This document shows, in pieces, positions 56,857 through 64,000 of a stretch of DNA of 64,000 nt; the first letter of the stretch is position 1, and the number at the start of each line of letters is the position of its first letter. A program made the position numbers and the translations under genes. The stretch is from Psychrobacter sp. MF31 (GTDB lineage Bacteria > Pseudomonadota > Gammaproteobacteria > Pseudomonadales > Moraxellaceae): contig NZ_JABBDX010000008.1 of NCBI RefSeq assembly GCF_012847335.1, forward strand, positions 1-64,000, written 5' to 3'. The notes below the pieces were generated by a model. That model was not told the DNA's origin. It worked only from the letters and a program-made list of their open reading frames with translations, and made no database searches.

Positions 56857-57681
56857 ATGGCAACGTTTGACAATGCACCGTTATTAGAGCGCCTGCATCA
56901 AGAATTAGAGCAAAGCCACTCTCAAAATGACCGGCAATTTGTGACCGCCCTTGGTCGTGGCTTATTGATTTTAGCGGCGTTTGAGCATCACGATGAGCTG
57001 TCTCATCAAGCGCTGTGCCAACTGACTGAGCTACCAAAAGCTACTGTAACAAGGCTGATTTATACCTTAACGACCCTTGGCTTTTTACGGCAATCGCTAA
57101 CAGGAGTGTATCAGTTGGGCGCAAATGCCGTGCGCTTGAGCGCTCAGGCGTTAAGCCGTCATGATATGGTGGCGTTTGCTGAGCCTTTATTGCGCAGATT
57201 TGCCGCAGCTCACGAGGTGTCGGTGAATTTGGCAAAACAAATCGATGGCGAAATGCGCTACTTGGCGTGCTGCCGAAGCCCTGCGCGGCTGTCTATTAGC
57301 TTGCAGGTCGGATCAGCCGTACCGATTGCCAGCACAGCCATTGGGCGAGCGTTTTTTGCGGTCAGCAGTTTGCCTCAGCAAGCGGACATACTGGCAACAT
57401 TACAAAATCAGCTGGATGCTGATGCGTTTGATGCCGCAAAATTGAGCTTGATGAGCGCTGCCCAAGAGTATAAAAGCCGTGGCTACACTTTATCGGATGG
57501 GGAGTTTTCGCCAGACATTTTAGCCGTCGCGGTGGGGGTTTTTGATGAGGCAACGGGGCAATTTGCCTATTCGCTGAACGCCAGCGTGCCGCGAGCAAAA
57601 TGGGTGGCAGCGGACTATCAAGATTGGATTGTCCCAAAGCTACAAGCGTTAGCTCAGCGTATCGGCGGCAGTTTAAAATAA
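56857..57681 (+). CDS. IclR-family transcriptional regulator (PcaR/PcaU-like)
   Basis: 274 residues with a polar N-terminal tail of about 25, a winged helix (FVTALGRGLLILAAFEHH, ALCQLTELPKATVTRLIYTL) and an effector domain (SVNLAKQIDGEMRYLACC, SAVPIASTAIGRAFFA). The opening FVTALGRGL is typical of the PcaR/PcaU/PobR subgroup. It is divergent from gcdH and probably controls glutarate use. Pseudomonads use a LysR-type regulator (GcdR) in this position. Confidence 0.88.
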   Translation: MATFDNAPLLERLHQELEQSHSQNDRQFVTALGRGLLILAAFEHHDELSHQALCQLTELPKATVTRLIYTLTTLGFLRQSLTGVYQLGANAVRLSAQALSRHDMVAFAEPLLRRFAAAHEVSVNLAKQIDGEMRYLACCRSPARLSISLQVGSAVPIASTAIGRAFFAVSSLPQQADILATLQNQLDADAFDAAKLSLMSAAQEYKSRGYTLSDGEFSPDILAVAVGVFDEATGQFAYSLNASVPRAKWVAADYQDWIVPKLQALAQRIGGSLK

Positions 57682-57832
57682 ACGCGGCTACCAGCAAGTC
57701 TTGCTTGCAAGCCGTTACCAAAGCTCGCATTTGACTGTGATATAATCACAAGCACATCGCGGCTTTTTAGTCGCTTTTTTATTTAGCGTTTTAAATGCCA
57801 TTTATTTATTCGTTTAAAAGTTTGAGTGAGCC

Positions 57833-59605
57833 ATGCCCCAATCCAGAATCAATTTAAACCCCAAGCATAAACAAAACTTTCCATACATCATCGGGCTTTT
57901 GCTGCGCTATGGCGTGTTTGCCGCCGCCATCGTGCTGTTTTTATTGGGCGTGATTTTGGTCAATTGGTGGCTGTTTGTTATTGGCGGCATTGGGGTTGGT
58001 CTTGGGATTTATGATTTAATTCAGCGCAAACACGCCATTTTATACAACTATCCGGTAGCAGGTCATATTCGCTATATTTTGGAAGACTTTCGTCCTGAAA
58101 TTCGCCAATACTTGCTTGAAAATGACAAAGAACAAGTGCCGTTTTCGCGTCAGCAGCGCGCCCTTGTTTATCAGCGCGCCAAAAATGTCAGCGACACCAA
58201 CGCTTTTGGAACGCTCGATAACTTATATGAGCACGGCAAAGAATGGTTTTTACAATCAGCCATCAATCAGCCGATTAAAGACAGCGATTTTCGAATTACG
58301 GTTGGCGGCGAGCATTGTACTCAGCCTTATGACATGTCGGTGTTTAATATCTCAGCAATGAGCTTTGGTAGCCTATCGGCAAACGCCATTATGGCGCTCA
58401 ACCAAGGCGCGAAAATGGGCAATTTTACCCATGATACTGGTGAAGGCGCTATCAGCCCCTATCATCGCAAGTTCGGTGGTGATTTAATTTGGGAGCTTGG
58501 CACCGGTTATTTTGGTTGCCGTGATGACAATGGTCATTTCAATCCCGAAAGCTTTGCCCAACAGGCGGTTGATCCGCAAGTTAAAATGATCGAAATCAAA
58601 CTGTCACAAGGCGCAAAACCCGGTAAAGGCGGTGTTCTGCCAAGCGAAAAAATCACCGAAGAAATCGCGGCCACGCGCCACGTTCCGATGGGTCAAGATT
58701 GTATTTCGCCCTCCTCGCATTCGGCATTTAACAATCCTTATGAAATGGTTGAGTTTTGGCAGCAGCTTCGCGAATTATCCGGCGGCAAACCGGTGGGATT
58801 CAAGCTTTGCATCGGTCAGCCTTGGCAATTTATGGCAATTGTCAAAGCCATGATTGAAATGGACAATTATCCTGATTTTATTGTCGTTGATGGCGCTGAA
58901 GGTGGCACGGGCGCCGCTCCGGTTGAGTTTATGGACAGCGTTGGCATGCCGCTTATTGATGGCTTTTTACTCATTCATAACACTTTGGTTGGCGCCGGAA
59001 TCCGCGATAAAATCAAGCTTGGCGTGAGTGGTAAAATCGTTTCAGGATTTGATATTGCGCGGATGCTGGCGCTTGGCGCGGATTGGTGCAACTCCGCTCG
59101 CGGCTTTATGTTTGCCGTTGGCTGTATTCAATCGCGATCGTGCCATACCAATACTTGTCCAACGGGCGTTGCCACCCAAGACCCGTTCCGCCAAAAAGCC
59201 CTTGATGTGCCAAGTAAAGCGGAGCGCGTGGCAAGCTTTCATAAAAACACTTTAAAGTCGCTTGCCAGCATCGTTGGCGCGGTGGGGCTCATCCACCCAA
59301 GCCAATTACAGCCCTACCATATCGCAAGGCGGCTTGAGGATGGTCAAATTAAGCTATTGTCAAAGTTTTATTATTTTACCGATGAAGGCGCGCTTCTTGA
59401 CCAAAGCGCCCGCTCGGATGTGTTTAACCAAATGTGGGTGATGGCAGACCCAAGCAGCTTTTTACCCGACCACGACGCACTCATTGCGTATAATAAGGAC
59501 TCGCGGGACAAAGGTAAAAACACCAAAGCGCAACCGATCAAAACGGTCAGCGCCGCATCAAATGAGTCATCATCAAAGCCGCTGCAACTTGGCGCTCGCT
59601 TTTAA
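57833..59605 (+). CDS. FMN-binding glutamate synthase family protein (membrane-anchored)
   Basis: 590 residues. Two N-terminal membrane helices (about 22-60) precede a GltS-type FMN domain (about 140-530): CTQPYDMSVFNISAMSFGSLS, GEGAISPYHRK, VVDGAEGGTGAAPVEF, and cysteines in CIQSRSCHTNTCPTGVATQD as in the 3Fe-4S region of glutamate synthase. There is no glutaminase domain, so it is not a complete glutamate synthase. The true reaction is unknown. A TGATATAAT extended -10 lies at 57738-57746. Confidence 0.8.
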   Translation: MPQSRINLNPKHKQNFPYIIGLLLRYGVFAAAIVLFLLGVILVNWWLFVIGGIGVGLGIYDLIQRKHAILYNYPVAGHIRYILEDFRPEIRQYLLENDKEQVPFSRQQRALVYQRAKNVSDTNAFGTLDNLYEHGKEWFLQSAINQPIKDSDFRITVGGEHCTQPYDMSVFNISAMSFGSLSANAIMALNQGAKMGNFTHDTGEGAISPYHRKFGGDLIWELGTGYFGCRDDNGHFNPESFAQQAVDPQVKMIEIKLSQGAKPGKGGVLPSEKITEEIAATRHVPMGQDCISPSSHSAFNNPYEMVEFWQQLRELSGGKPVGFKLCIGQPWQFMAIVKAMIEMDNYPDFIVVDGAEGGTGAAPVEFMDSVGMPLIDGFLLIHNTLVGAGIRDKIKLGVSGKIVSGFDIARMLALGADWCNSARGFMFAVGCIQSRSCHTNTCPTGVATQDPFRQKALDVPSKAERVASFHKNTLKSLASIVGAVGLIHPSQLQPYHIARRLEDGQIKLLSKFYYFTDEGALLDQSARSDVFNQMWVMADPSSFLPDHDALIAYNKDSRDKGKNTKAQPIKTVSAASNESSSKPLQLGARF

Positions 59606-59740
59606 TGTGGTGACTTAAGCTTGCAGCAAAATTTTTAAAAAAACTATTTTTAAAATTAATTGAAAAGGTTATTTGATTATCATTTACTAAAAATTTATTA
59701 TTGATTTCATTATTGATGGATAGTTATAGACTGATATTTT

Positions 59741-60529
59741 ATGCCGCGAGCTTCTTTTTTTCCGATTATTGTTGTTACTGCCGCCGCTTTTCTTAGTGGC
59801 TGCAAACAAGACCTTGCCGAACTGGTTGATTTTGATGATGACACCGCCACTTGCGTGACCCATACTGAGCCATTTGCGCACAGCATTTGCACCACATCCG
59901 GCGACAAATTGCAGCTGTTTTGGCAAAATGAGCAAGATAAACCGCTGCTCACCTTTGATAATGTGATTAAACGCTTAAACCAAGCCAAGCTTGAGTTTGC
60001 TATGAACGCCGGAATGTACGATGAAAACTTTGCGCCGATTGGCTATACGGTGATCCAAGGTCGCGAAATTCATAGCTTAAATACCAAAGATGGCGGCGGT
60101 AATTTTCATTTGTTGCCAAACGGCGTGCTTTGGTGGGACAAATCCGGTCGCGTGGCGATTGAAGAGAGTAAAGCGCTTGGCGAAAAGCTCAAAAATCAGC
60201 AAATCAAGCCGTGGTTTGCGACCCAATCAGGTCCCATGCTCGTTATTAATAACCAAATTCACCCTAAATTTAACCCTGAGAGCACCTCAAAAAAACCACG
60301 AAATGGCGCGGGCGTCTGCAAGGATGGCACAATCAAGCTGGTCATTAGCGATGAGCCGGTAACGTTTTATGAATTTGCAAGCTTATTTAAAGACAATCTG
60401 GGCTGCCCAAATGCGCTATTTTTGGATGGCGGGGTGGCATCGGCGCTGTATTCGCCAGAGCTTGAGCGCCACGACCAGCAAGATATGGGCGTGATGATTG
60501 GGAGCGTGTCAAAAGATAGCAGAAACTAA
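59741..60529 (+). CDS. Lipoprotein with phosphodiester glycosidase (NAGPA/DUF2233) domain
   Basis: 262 residues. The signal peptide ends in the lipobox LSGC, so the mature protein is lipid-anchored. The domain (about 60-255) shows FAMNAGMYDENFAPIGYTV, ATQSGPMLVINNQIHP and CPNALFLDGGVASALY. The eukaryotic relative removes GlcNAc from GlcNAc-phosphate mannose; the bacterial substrate is unknown. It stands alone. Confidence 0.82.
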   Translation: MPRASFFPIIVVTAAAFLSGCKQDLAELVDFDDDTATCVTHTEPFAHSICTTSGDKLQLFWQNEQDKPLLTFDNVIKRLNQAKLEFAMNAGMYDENFAPIGYTVIQGREIHSLNTKDGGGNFHLLPNGVLWWDKSGRVAIEESKALGEKLKNQQIKPWFATQSGPMLVINNQIHPKFNPESTSKKPRNGAGVCKDGTIKLVISDEPVTFYEFASLFKDNLGCPNALFLDGGVASALYSPELERHDQQDMGVMIGSVSKDSRN

Positions 60530-60625
60530 TTGCCAAAACTCGCCAAAGTGCGGCTTTAGTTTGCTACAATACGCTCAATTTTTAGCCTGATTCTTTTTTA
60601 CTGAATTTATTATTGTGAGATGATT

Positions 60626-61717
60626 ATGGGATTTAATTGCGGCATCGTTGGGCTGCCAAACGTTGGCAAATCGACTTTATTTAACGCCTTGACCAAAGCT
60701 GGCATTGCGGCGGAAAACTTCCCCTTTTGTACCAAAGACCCAAACACCGGCATCGTTCCCGTTCCAGATACGCGCTTAAAGGCACTTGCCGACATTGTCA
60801 AGCCTGAGCGCGTATTGCCAACCGCAATGGAATTTGTGGACATTGCAGGGCTGGTTGCCGGAGCGTCACAAGGCGAAGGAATGGGAAACCAGTTTTTAGC
60901 CAATATTCGCGAAACTGACGCGGTTGCTCACGTGGTTCGCTGCTTTGATGATGACAACGTTGTCCACGTTGATGGTCGCGTCAGCCCTATTGACGATATC
61001 GAAACGATTAACACCGAGCTTGCCTTAGCCGATTTAGAAGCGGTGAGCCGAGCCATTCATAACCTGACCAAAAAAGCCAAAGGCGGCGATAAAGACGCCC
61101 AAGCGATGCTTGCGGTATTTGAAAAAATCGAGCCATTACTTGCTGATGGTAAGCCTGCCCGCGTTGCCAATCTTGATGCCGATGAGAAAAAGCTGATTCG
61201 TAGCTATGGCTTAATCACCTTAAAGCCGATTATGTATATCGCCAACGTGAGCGAGGACGGCTTTGAAAATAATCCGTATTTAGACGCCGTTCGCGAGTAT
61301 GCCAAAGGCGACGACGCGATTGTCATCCCACTTTGCAACCAGTTGGAAGCGGAAATTGCCCAATTGGATGAGGCGGACAAAGCCGACTTTTTAGCCGAGC
61401 TTGGCATGGAGGAAGCCGGTCTTGACCAAGTGATTCGCGGGGGTTACGAGCTACTGGATATGCAGACCTATTTTACCGCAGGGGTCAAAGAAGTTCGCGC
61501 TTGGACGGTCAAAGTTGGCGCAACCGCACCTGAAGCTGCTGGCGTCATTCATACTGACTTTGAGCGCGGCTTTATTCGCGCTGAAGTGATCGCTTATGAT
61601 GACTTTATTGAATATAACGGTGAAAAAGGCGCGGCTGCCGCTGGCAAATCACGACTAGAAGGCAAAACCTATATCGTTCAAGACGGCGATGTGATGCACT
61701 TTCGCTTTAACGTTTAA
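60626..61717 (+). CDS. ychF: Redox-regulated ATPase YchF (Obg family)
   Basis: 363 residues, the same length as E. coli YchF. P-loop [28 protein letters not shown], the [21 protein letters not shown]3 region, a helical insertion, and a C-terminal TGS domain ending [13 protein letters not shown]. It binds ATP rather than GTP and represses the oxidative stress response in E. coli. An extended -10 (TGCTACAAT, ending 60570) lies upstream. The ATG at 60626 gives the family N-terminus. Confidence 0.96.
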   Translation: MGFNCGIVGLPNVGKSTLFNALTKAGIAAENFPFCTKDPNTGIVPVPDTRLKALADIVKPERVLPTAMEFVDIAGLVAGASQGEGMGNQFLANIRETDAVAHVVRCFDDDNVVHVDGRVSPIDDIETINTELALADLEAVSRAIHNLTKKAKGGDKDAQAMLAVFEKIEPLLADGKPARVANLDADEKKLIRSYGLITLKPIMYIANVSEDGFENNPYLDAVREYAKGDDAIVIPLCNQLEAEIAQLDEADKADFLAELGMEEAGLDQVIRGGYELLDMQTYFTAGVKEVRAWTVKVGATAPEAAGVIHTDFERGFIRAEVIAYDDFIEYNGEKGAAAAGKSRLEGKTYIVQDGDVMHFRFNV

Positions 61718-61777
61718 TTTTACAGCCGTTTTAAAGTCAAAGCCAAAAACGCTGATATCGTCTTGCAAACTTGTATT

Positions 61778-61805
61778 AAAAGCTGGCACTCTTGCCAGCT
61801 TTTTT
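61778..61805 (+). terminator. Terminator after ychF
   Basis: AAAAGCTGGCA / TGCCAGCTTTT with a 4-nt loop and T-run. Confidence 0.88.
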
Positions 61806-61846
61806 GCTTATACTGGGAGTTATTATTTATTACTTTGGATAAAATA

Positions 61847-63238
61847 ATGACAATAACTTCCAAAACGGTTCAAGACCAATGGGCAAATTTGCTCAGCGAT
61901 CAGCGCTTAGGCTCTGCCAAAAAGGCGCCAAGCTTAAACCGAACCCGAAGCGCATTTCATCAAGATTACGATCGACTGGTGTTTTCGCACTCGTTTCATA
62001 AGCTTAATCAAAAAACCCAAGTCCACCCTTTAACCAATCAGTTGGGGATTCATACGCGCTTGACCCACTCGCTTGAGGTGTCCTGTATCGGGCGCTCGCT
62101 TGCGATGATGGCGGCTGAAAAGCTGCAACATCGCTTGCCTTCAGGATTGCCCATTGGAGTTACGCCAACGGATTTTGGCGTGGTGGTTCAGGCGGCTTGC
62201 TTGGCGCATGATATTGGCAACCCACCTTTTGGTCATGCCGGCGAGTTTGCCATTCGTGATTGGTTTGCCGATCCTAAACGCCAAGCGGTATTAAGCCAGC
62301 TTTCTAAAGCTGAACGGCTTGACTTATTGGCTTATGAAGGCAATGCTCAAGGGTTTCGCTTATTGACCAAAAATGAGCATCATCCGGACGCAGGCGGCAT
62401 GCGCTTAACTTGCGCAACATTGGGCGCGTTTATGAAATACCCATGGCTGGCTATTGACAGTAATCAAGGTTATGATAGCGCCGAAAAGCCGCCGCGACTG
62501 AACAAGTTTGGCAGTTTTCAAAGTGAGTCAGCGCAGCTTACCTTGCTAGCTGAAGCGCTCAATTTGCCTCGATCGCCCGATCACGGCGGCTTTGCGCGTC
62601 ATCCGCTTGCGTATTTGCTTGAGGCTGCCGACGATATTTGCTATGCCTTGATTGATTTAGAAGATGGCGTTCATTTAAATATGCTTAGCGTCCCTGAGGT
62701 GACCAAAATTTTATTTGCAATTATTGGCGAGGCTCAAACGCCCATATCCAGTCAAGCCTCGATCCGTCAGCATTTAGCCATGCTGCGGGCGCGAGCGATG
62801 ATGCGTTTGGTTGAGAGCATCAGCGACGTTTTTGTTGAGCAAATTAATGCCATTTTAACGGGAACGCTGGTTGGAAGCTTGTTTGATTACTGCCAAGGCG
62901 ATGTTAAAAATGGCATTTTGCAAGCCAAACACTTGGCGCAATCACAGATTTTTAATCACCCAAGCAAAGTTCGCTTAGAGCTGATGGCAAACCAATGCTT
63001 AACGGCGCTTTTGGATGCTTTTTTACCGTTGGCTTGGGAGCCTGCCATGCAAATGAGTTTTGAAAAACAGCGCTTGGGGTTATTGTTAGCGCCACATTTT
63101 TCGGAACACCGCCGAGCGCTTGGTGATGACATTTATCAAAATATCTTAAATATTTTAGACTTTATCACCGGAATGAATGACCACGAGGCGTATCGTTTGG
63201 CGCAAGAGCTTCAAGGTAATATCGCGCCTGTTTTGTAA
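61847..63238 (+). CDS. dgt: Deoxyguanosinetriphosphate triphosphohydrolase-like protein
   Basis: HD-domain enzyme of 463 residues that splits dNTPs (dGTP in E. coli) into nucleoside and tripolyphosphate. The HD metal site reads GIHTRLTHSLEVSCIGR and CLAHDIGNPPFGHAGE, with the later D in AADDICYALIDLEDG. The ATG at 61847 follows the ychF terminator; an upstream in-frame ATG at 61763 lies before it and is rejected. The next gene starts 10 bp later. Confidence 0.92.
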   Translation: MTITSKTVQDQWANLLSDQRLGSAKKAPSLNRTRSAFHQDYDRLVFSHSFHKLNQKTQVHPLTNQLGIHTRLTHSLEVSCIGRSLAMMAAEKLQHRLPSGLPIGVTPTDFGVVVQAACLAHDIGNPPFGHAGEFAIRDWFADPKRQAVLSQLSKAERLDLLAYEGNAQGFRLLTKNEHHPDAGGMRLTCATLGAFMKYPWLAIDSNQGYDSAEKPPRLNKFGSFQSESAQLTLLAEALNLPRSPDHGGFARHPLAYLLEAADDICYALIDLEDGVHLNMLSVPEVTKILFAIIGEAQTPISSQASIRQHLAMLRARAMMRLVESISDVFVEQINAILTGTLVGSLFDYCQGDVKNGILQAKHLAQSQIFNHPSKVRLELMANQCLTALLDAFLPLAWEPAMQMSFEKQRLGLLLAPHFSEHRRALGDDIYQNILNILDFITGMNDHEAYRLAQELQGNIAPVL

Positions 63239-63248
63239 AGGAGTTGTT

Positions 63249-63932
63249 ATGATTGTCAGCCGCGAGCAAAAAAAGCTGCAAACCCGCCATGCGTTTTTTA
63301 ATGCGGTGTTAGATTTGTGCATGATGGGTCAGTCTTTTAGCTCCATCAGCCTGCGCCAAGTCACCCGTGAGGTGGGCGTCGTCCCCACTGCCTTTTATCG
63401 CCATTTTGATGATATGGAATCGCTTGGGCAGGCGCTGGTCGTTGAGGAGCTAGGCGGAACGCTTGAGATTTTACGAAATGGCTTGCACATCGGCAAAAAA
63501 CGCAGCTTTGATCGGCAAATTGCCAAAAGTATTCAGCTGTTTTTAACAACGGTCAGCAGCGAGCCGCGCTATTGGCAGTTTTTGGTCAGTGAGCGCTTTG
63601 GCGGCTCAGATGCTGTTCGCCGAGCGATCAGTGATTTGGTAAAAATGCACGCTCAGATTTTGGGCGAGGATTTGGCGCTTCAACCCGCTTTTACGCATAT
63701 CAATGATTATGATCGCAGGCTTTTAGCTGAAGCTGGGGTCAATATGTTTTTTTCTTGGATCATCGATTGGCTTGAACTTACCTATTCAGAAAGTCACGAT
63801 GATGAGGTCGATTTGGCAGATATTGACGCCAAAAAGCAGCTGATGCTGCATAACTGCACTCGGCAAGCGCAAATGTTGTTTTACGGCGCTTATAACTGGA
63901 AATCTAGCGAAGAAACCAAACTTGCTGATTGA
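63249..63932 (+). CDS. TetR-family regulator, FabR-like
   Basis: 227 residues. The N-terminal helix-turn-helix SLRQVTREVGVVPTAFYRHF followed by DDMESLGQALVVEELG is characteristic of FabR, which controls unsaturated fatty acid genes. The C-terminal half is the ligand domain. FabR genes usually sit next to a desaturase or ferredoxin reductase, which would be beyond the window. The ATG at 63249 has AAAGGAG upstream. It may be co-transcribed with dgt (10-bp gap). Confidence 0.82.
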   Translation: MIVSREQKKLQTRHAFFNAVLDLCMMGQSFSSISLRQVTREVGVVPTAFYRHFDDMESLGQALVVEELGGTLEILRNGLHIGKKRSFDRQIAKSIQLFLTTVSSEPRYWQFLVSERFGGSDAVRRAISDLVKMHAQILGEDLALQPAFTHINDYDRRLLAEAGVNMFFSWIIDWLELTYSESHDDEVDLADIDAKKQLMLHNCTRQAQMLFYGAYNWKSSEETKLAD

Positions 63933-63950
63933 TTTTCTCAGCGTTAAAGC

Positions 63951-63993
63951 ATCGGATACTAAATCATTGGATGCTAAATTGTGGGATTAAACG
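63951..63993. repeat. 15-bp imperfect tandem repeat at the window end
   Basis: CATCGGATACTAAAT (63951-63965), CATTGGATGCTAAAT (63966-63980), then TGTGGGATTAAAC. Confidence 0.65.
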
Positions 63994-64000
63994 CCCAAAA

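Noticed and set aside
57833-59605. Complete glutamate synthase (GltB)
   Set aside because: Only the FMN domain is present, with membrane helices in place of the glutaminase domain; no GltD partner adjoins it.
1-64000. Possible CRISPR array or defence island
   Set aside because: No regularly spaced identical repeats with unique spacers, and no Cas, restriction, toxin-antitoxin or phage-defence protein recognised. The tandem repeats found have no spacers.
1-64000. tRNA or rRNA genes
   Set aside because: I looked in the larger spacers for TTCGA-type T-loops with a matching acceptor stem and saw none. A tRNA search program would be decisive.

Overview
The window reads as chromosome of a gammaproteobacterium of the family Moraxellaceae, most like Psychrobacter or Moraxella. 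The grounds are protein style and gene order (alaS-lysC-csrA, prmA-DUF3426-fis-purH, an isc operon ending in fdx without iscX, carA-carB-greA), moderate to low GC, and AT-rich spacers. This was judged by reading the sequence; no database was searched. Genes are dense, about 52 on both strands. I found no tRNA, rRNA, prophage or CRISPR array.

Layout. 1-178: end of an IS5-type insertion sequence running off the left edge. 0.3-5.1 kb: CreBC-like two-component system, then aroC and prmB on the minus strand. 5.6-7.2 kb: L,D-transpeptidase and a small membrane protein. 7.5-13 kb: alaS, lysC (with an internal start), csrA, hopJ-like gene. 13-18.3 kb: yeaC-like gene, nadK, BI-1 protein, CcoI-type copper ATPase. 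18.6-25.4 kb: PBP1b, prmA, DUF3426 protein, fis, purH. 25.5-29.1 kb: ppiD, HU, and a UbiJ-like membrane-anchored protein. 29.3-35.1 kb: iscR-iscS-iscU-iscA-hscB-hscA-fdx. 35.1-36.8 kb: an AT-rich accessory patch with a secreted orphan, a broken gene and a 277-bp deleted IS5 derivative. 36.8-40.6 kb: ppnP, prfB with its programmed frameshift, HAD phosphatase, gamma carbonic anhydrase, PAP2 phosphatase. 40.9-48.7 kb: carA, carB, greA, exported protein, glycosyltransferase. 48.7-57.7 kb: a catabolic block. 57.8-64 kb: glutamate-synthase-like protein, NAGPA-type lipoprotein, ychF, dgt, FabR-like regulator.

How the genes work together. Most of the window is housekeeping. The most coherent accessory unit is at 48.7-57.7 kb: APC permease, GabT/DavT aminotransferase, GabD/DavD dehydrogenase, IclR regulator, CaiB/BaiF CoA-transferase, glutaryl-CoA dehydrogenase and a second IclR regulator. 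Together they could take 5-aminovalerate (and/or GABA) to glutarate, glutaryl-CoA and crotonyl-CoA. Both divergent regulator promoters carry the same three-half-site operator architecture (half-sites at 0, +12 and +20), like that described for PcaU/PobR-type IclR proteins. This is the strongest new regulatory prediction here.

Other points of interest. Short imperfect tandem repeats with unrelated 15-20 bp units recur in at least six intergenic regions. The isc operon has a textbook IscR promoter, plus a leader hairpin and a terminator-like hairpin between iscU and iscA. A promoter and structured leader precede csrA, and an intrinsic-terminator-like hairpin lies just upstream of gabT. I did not find a convincing undescribed defence or mobile system.
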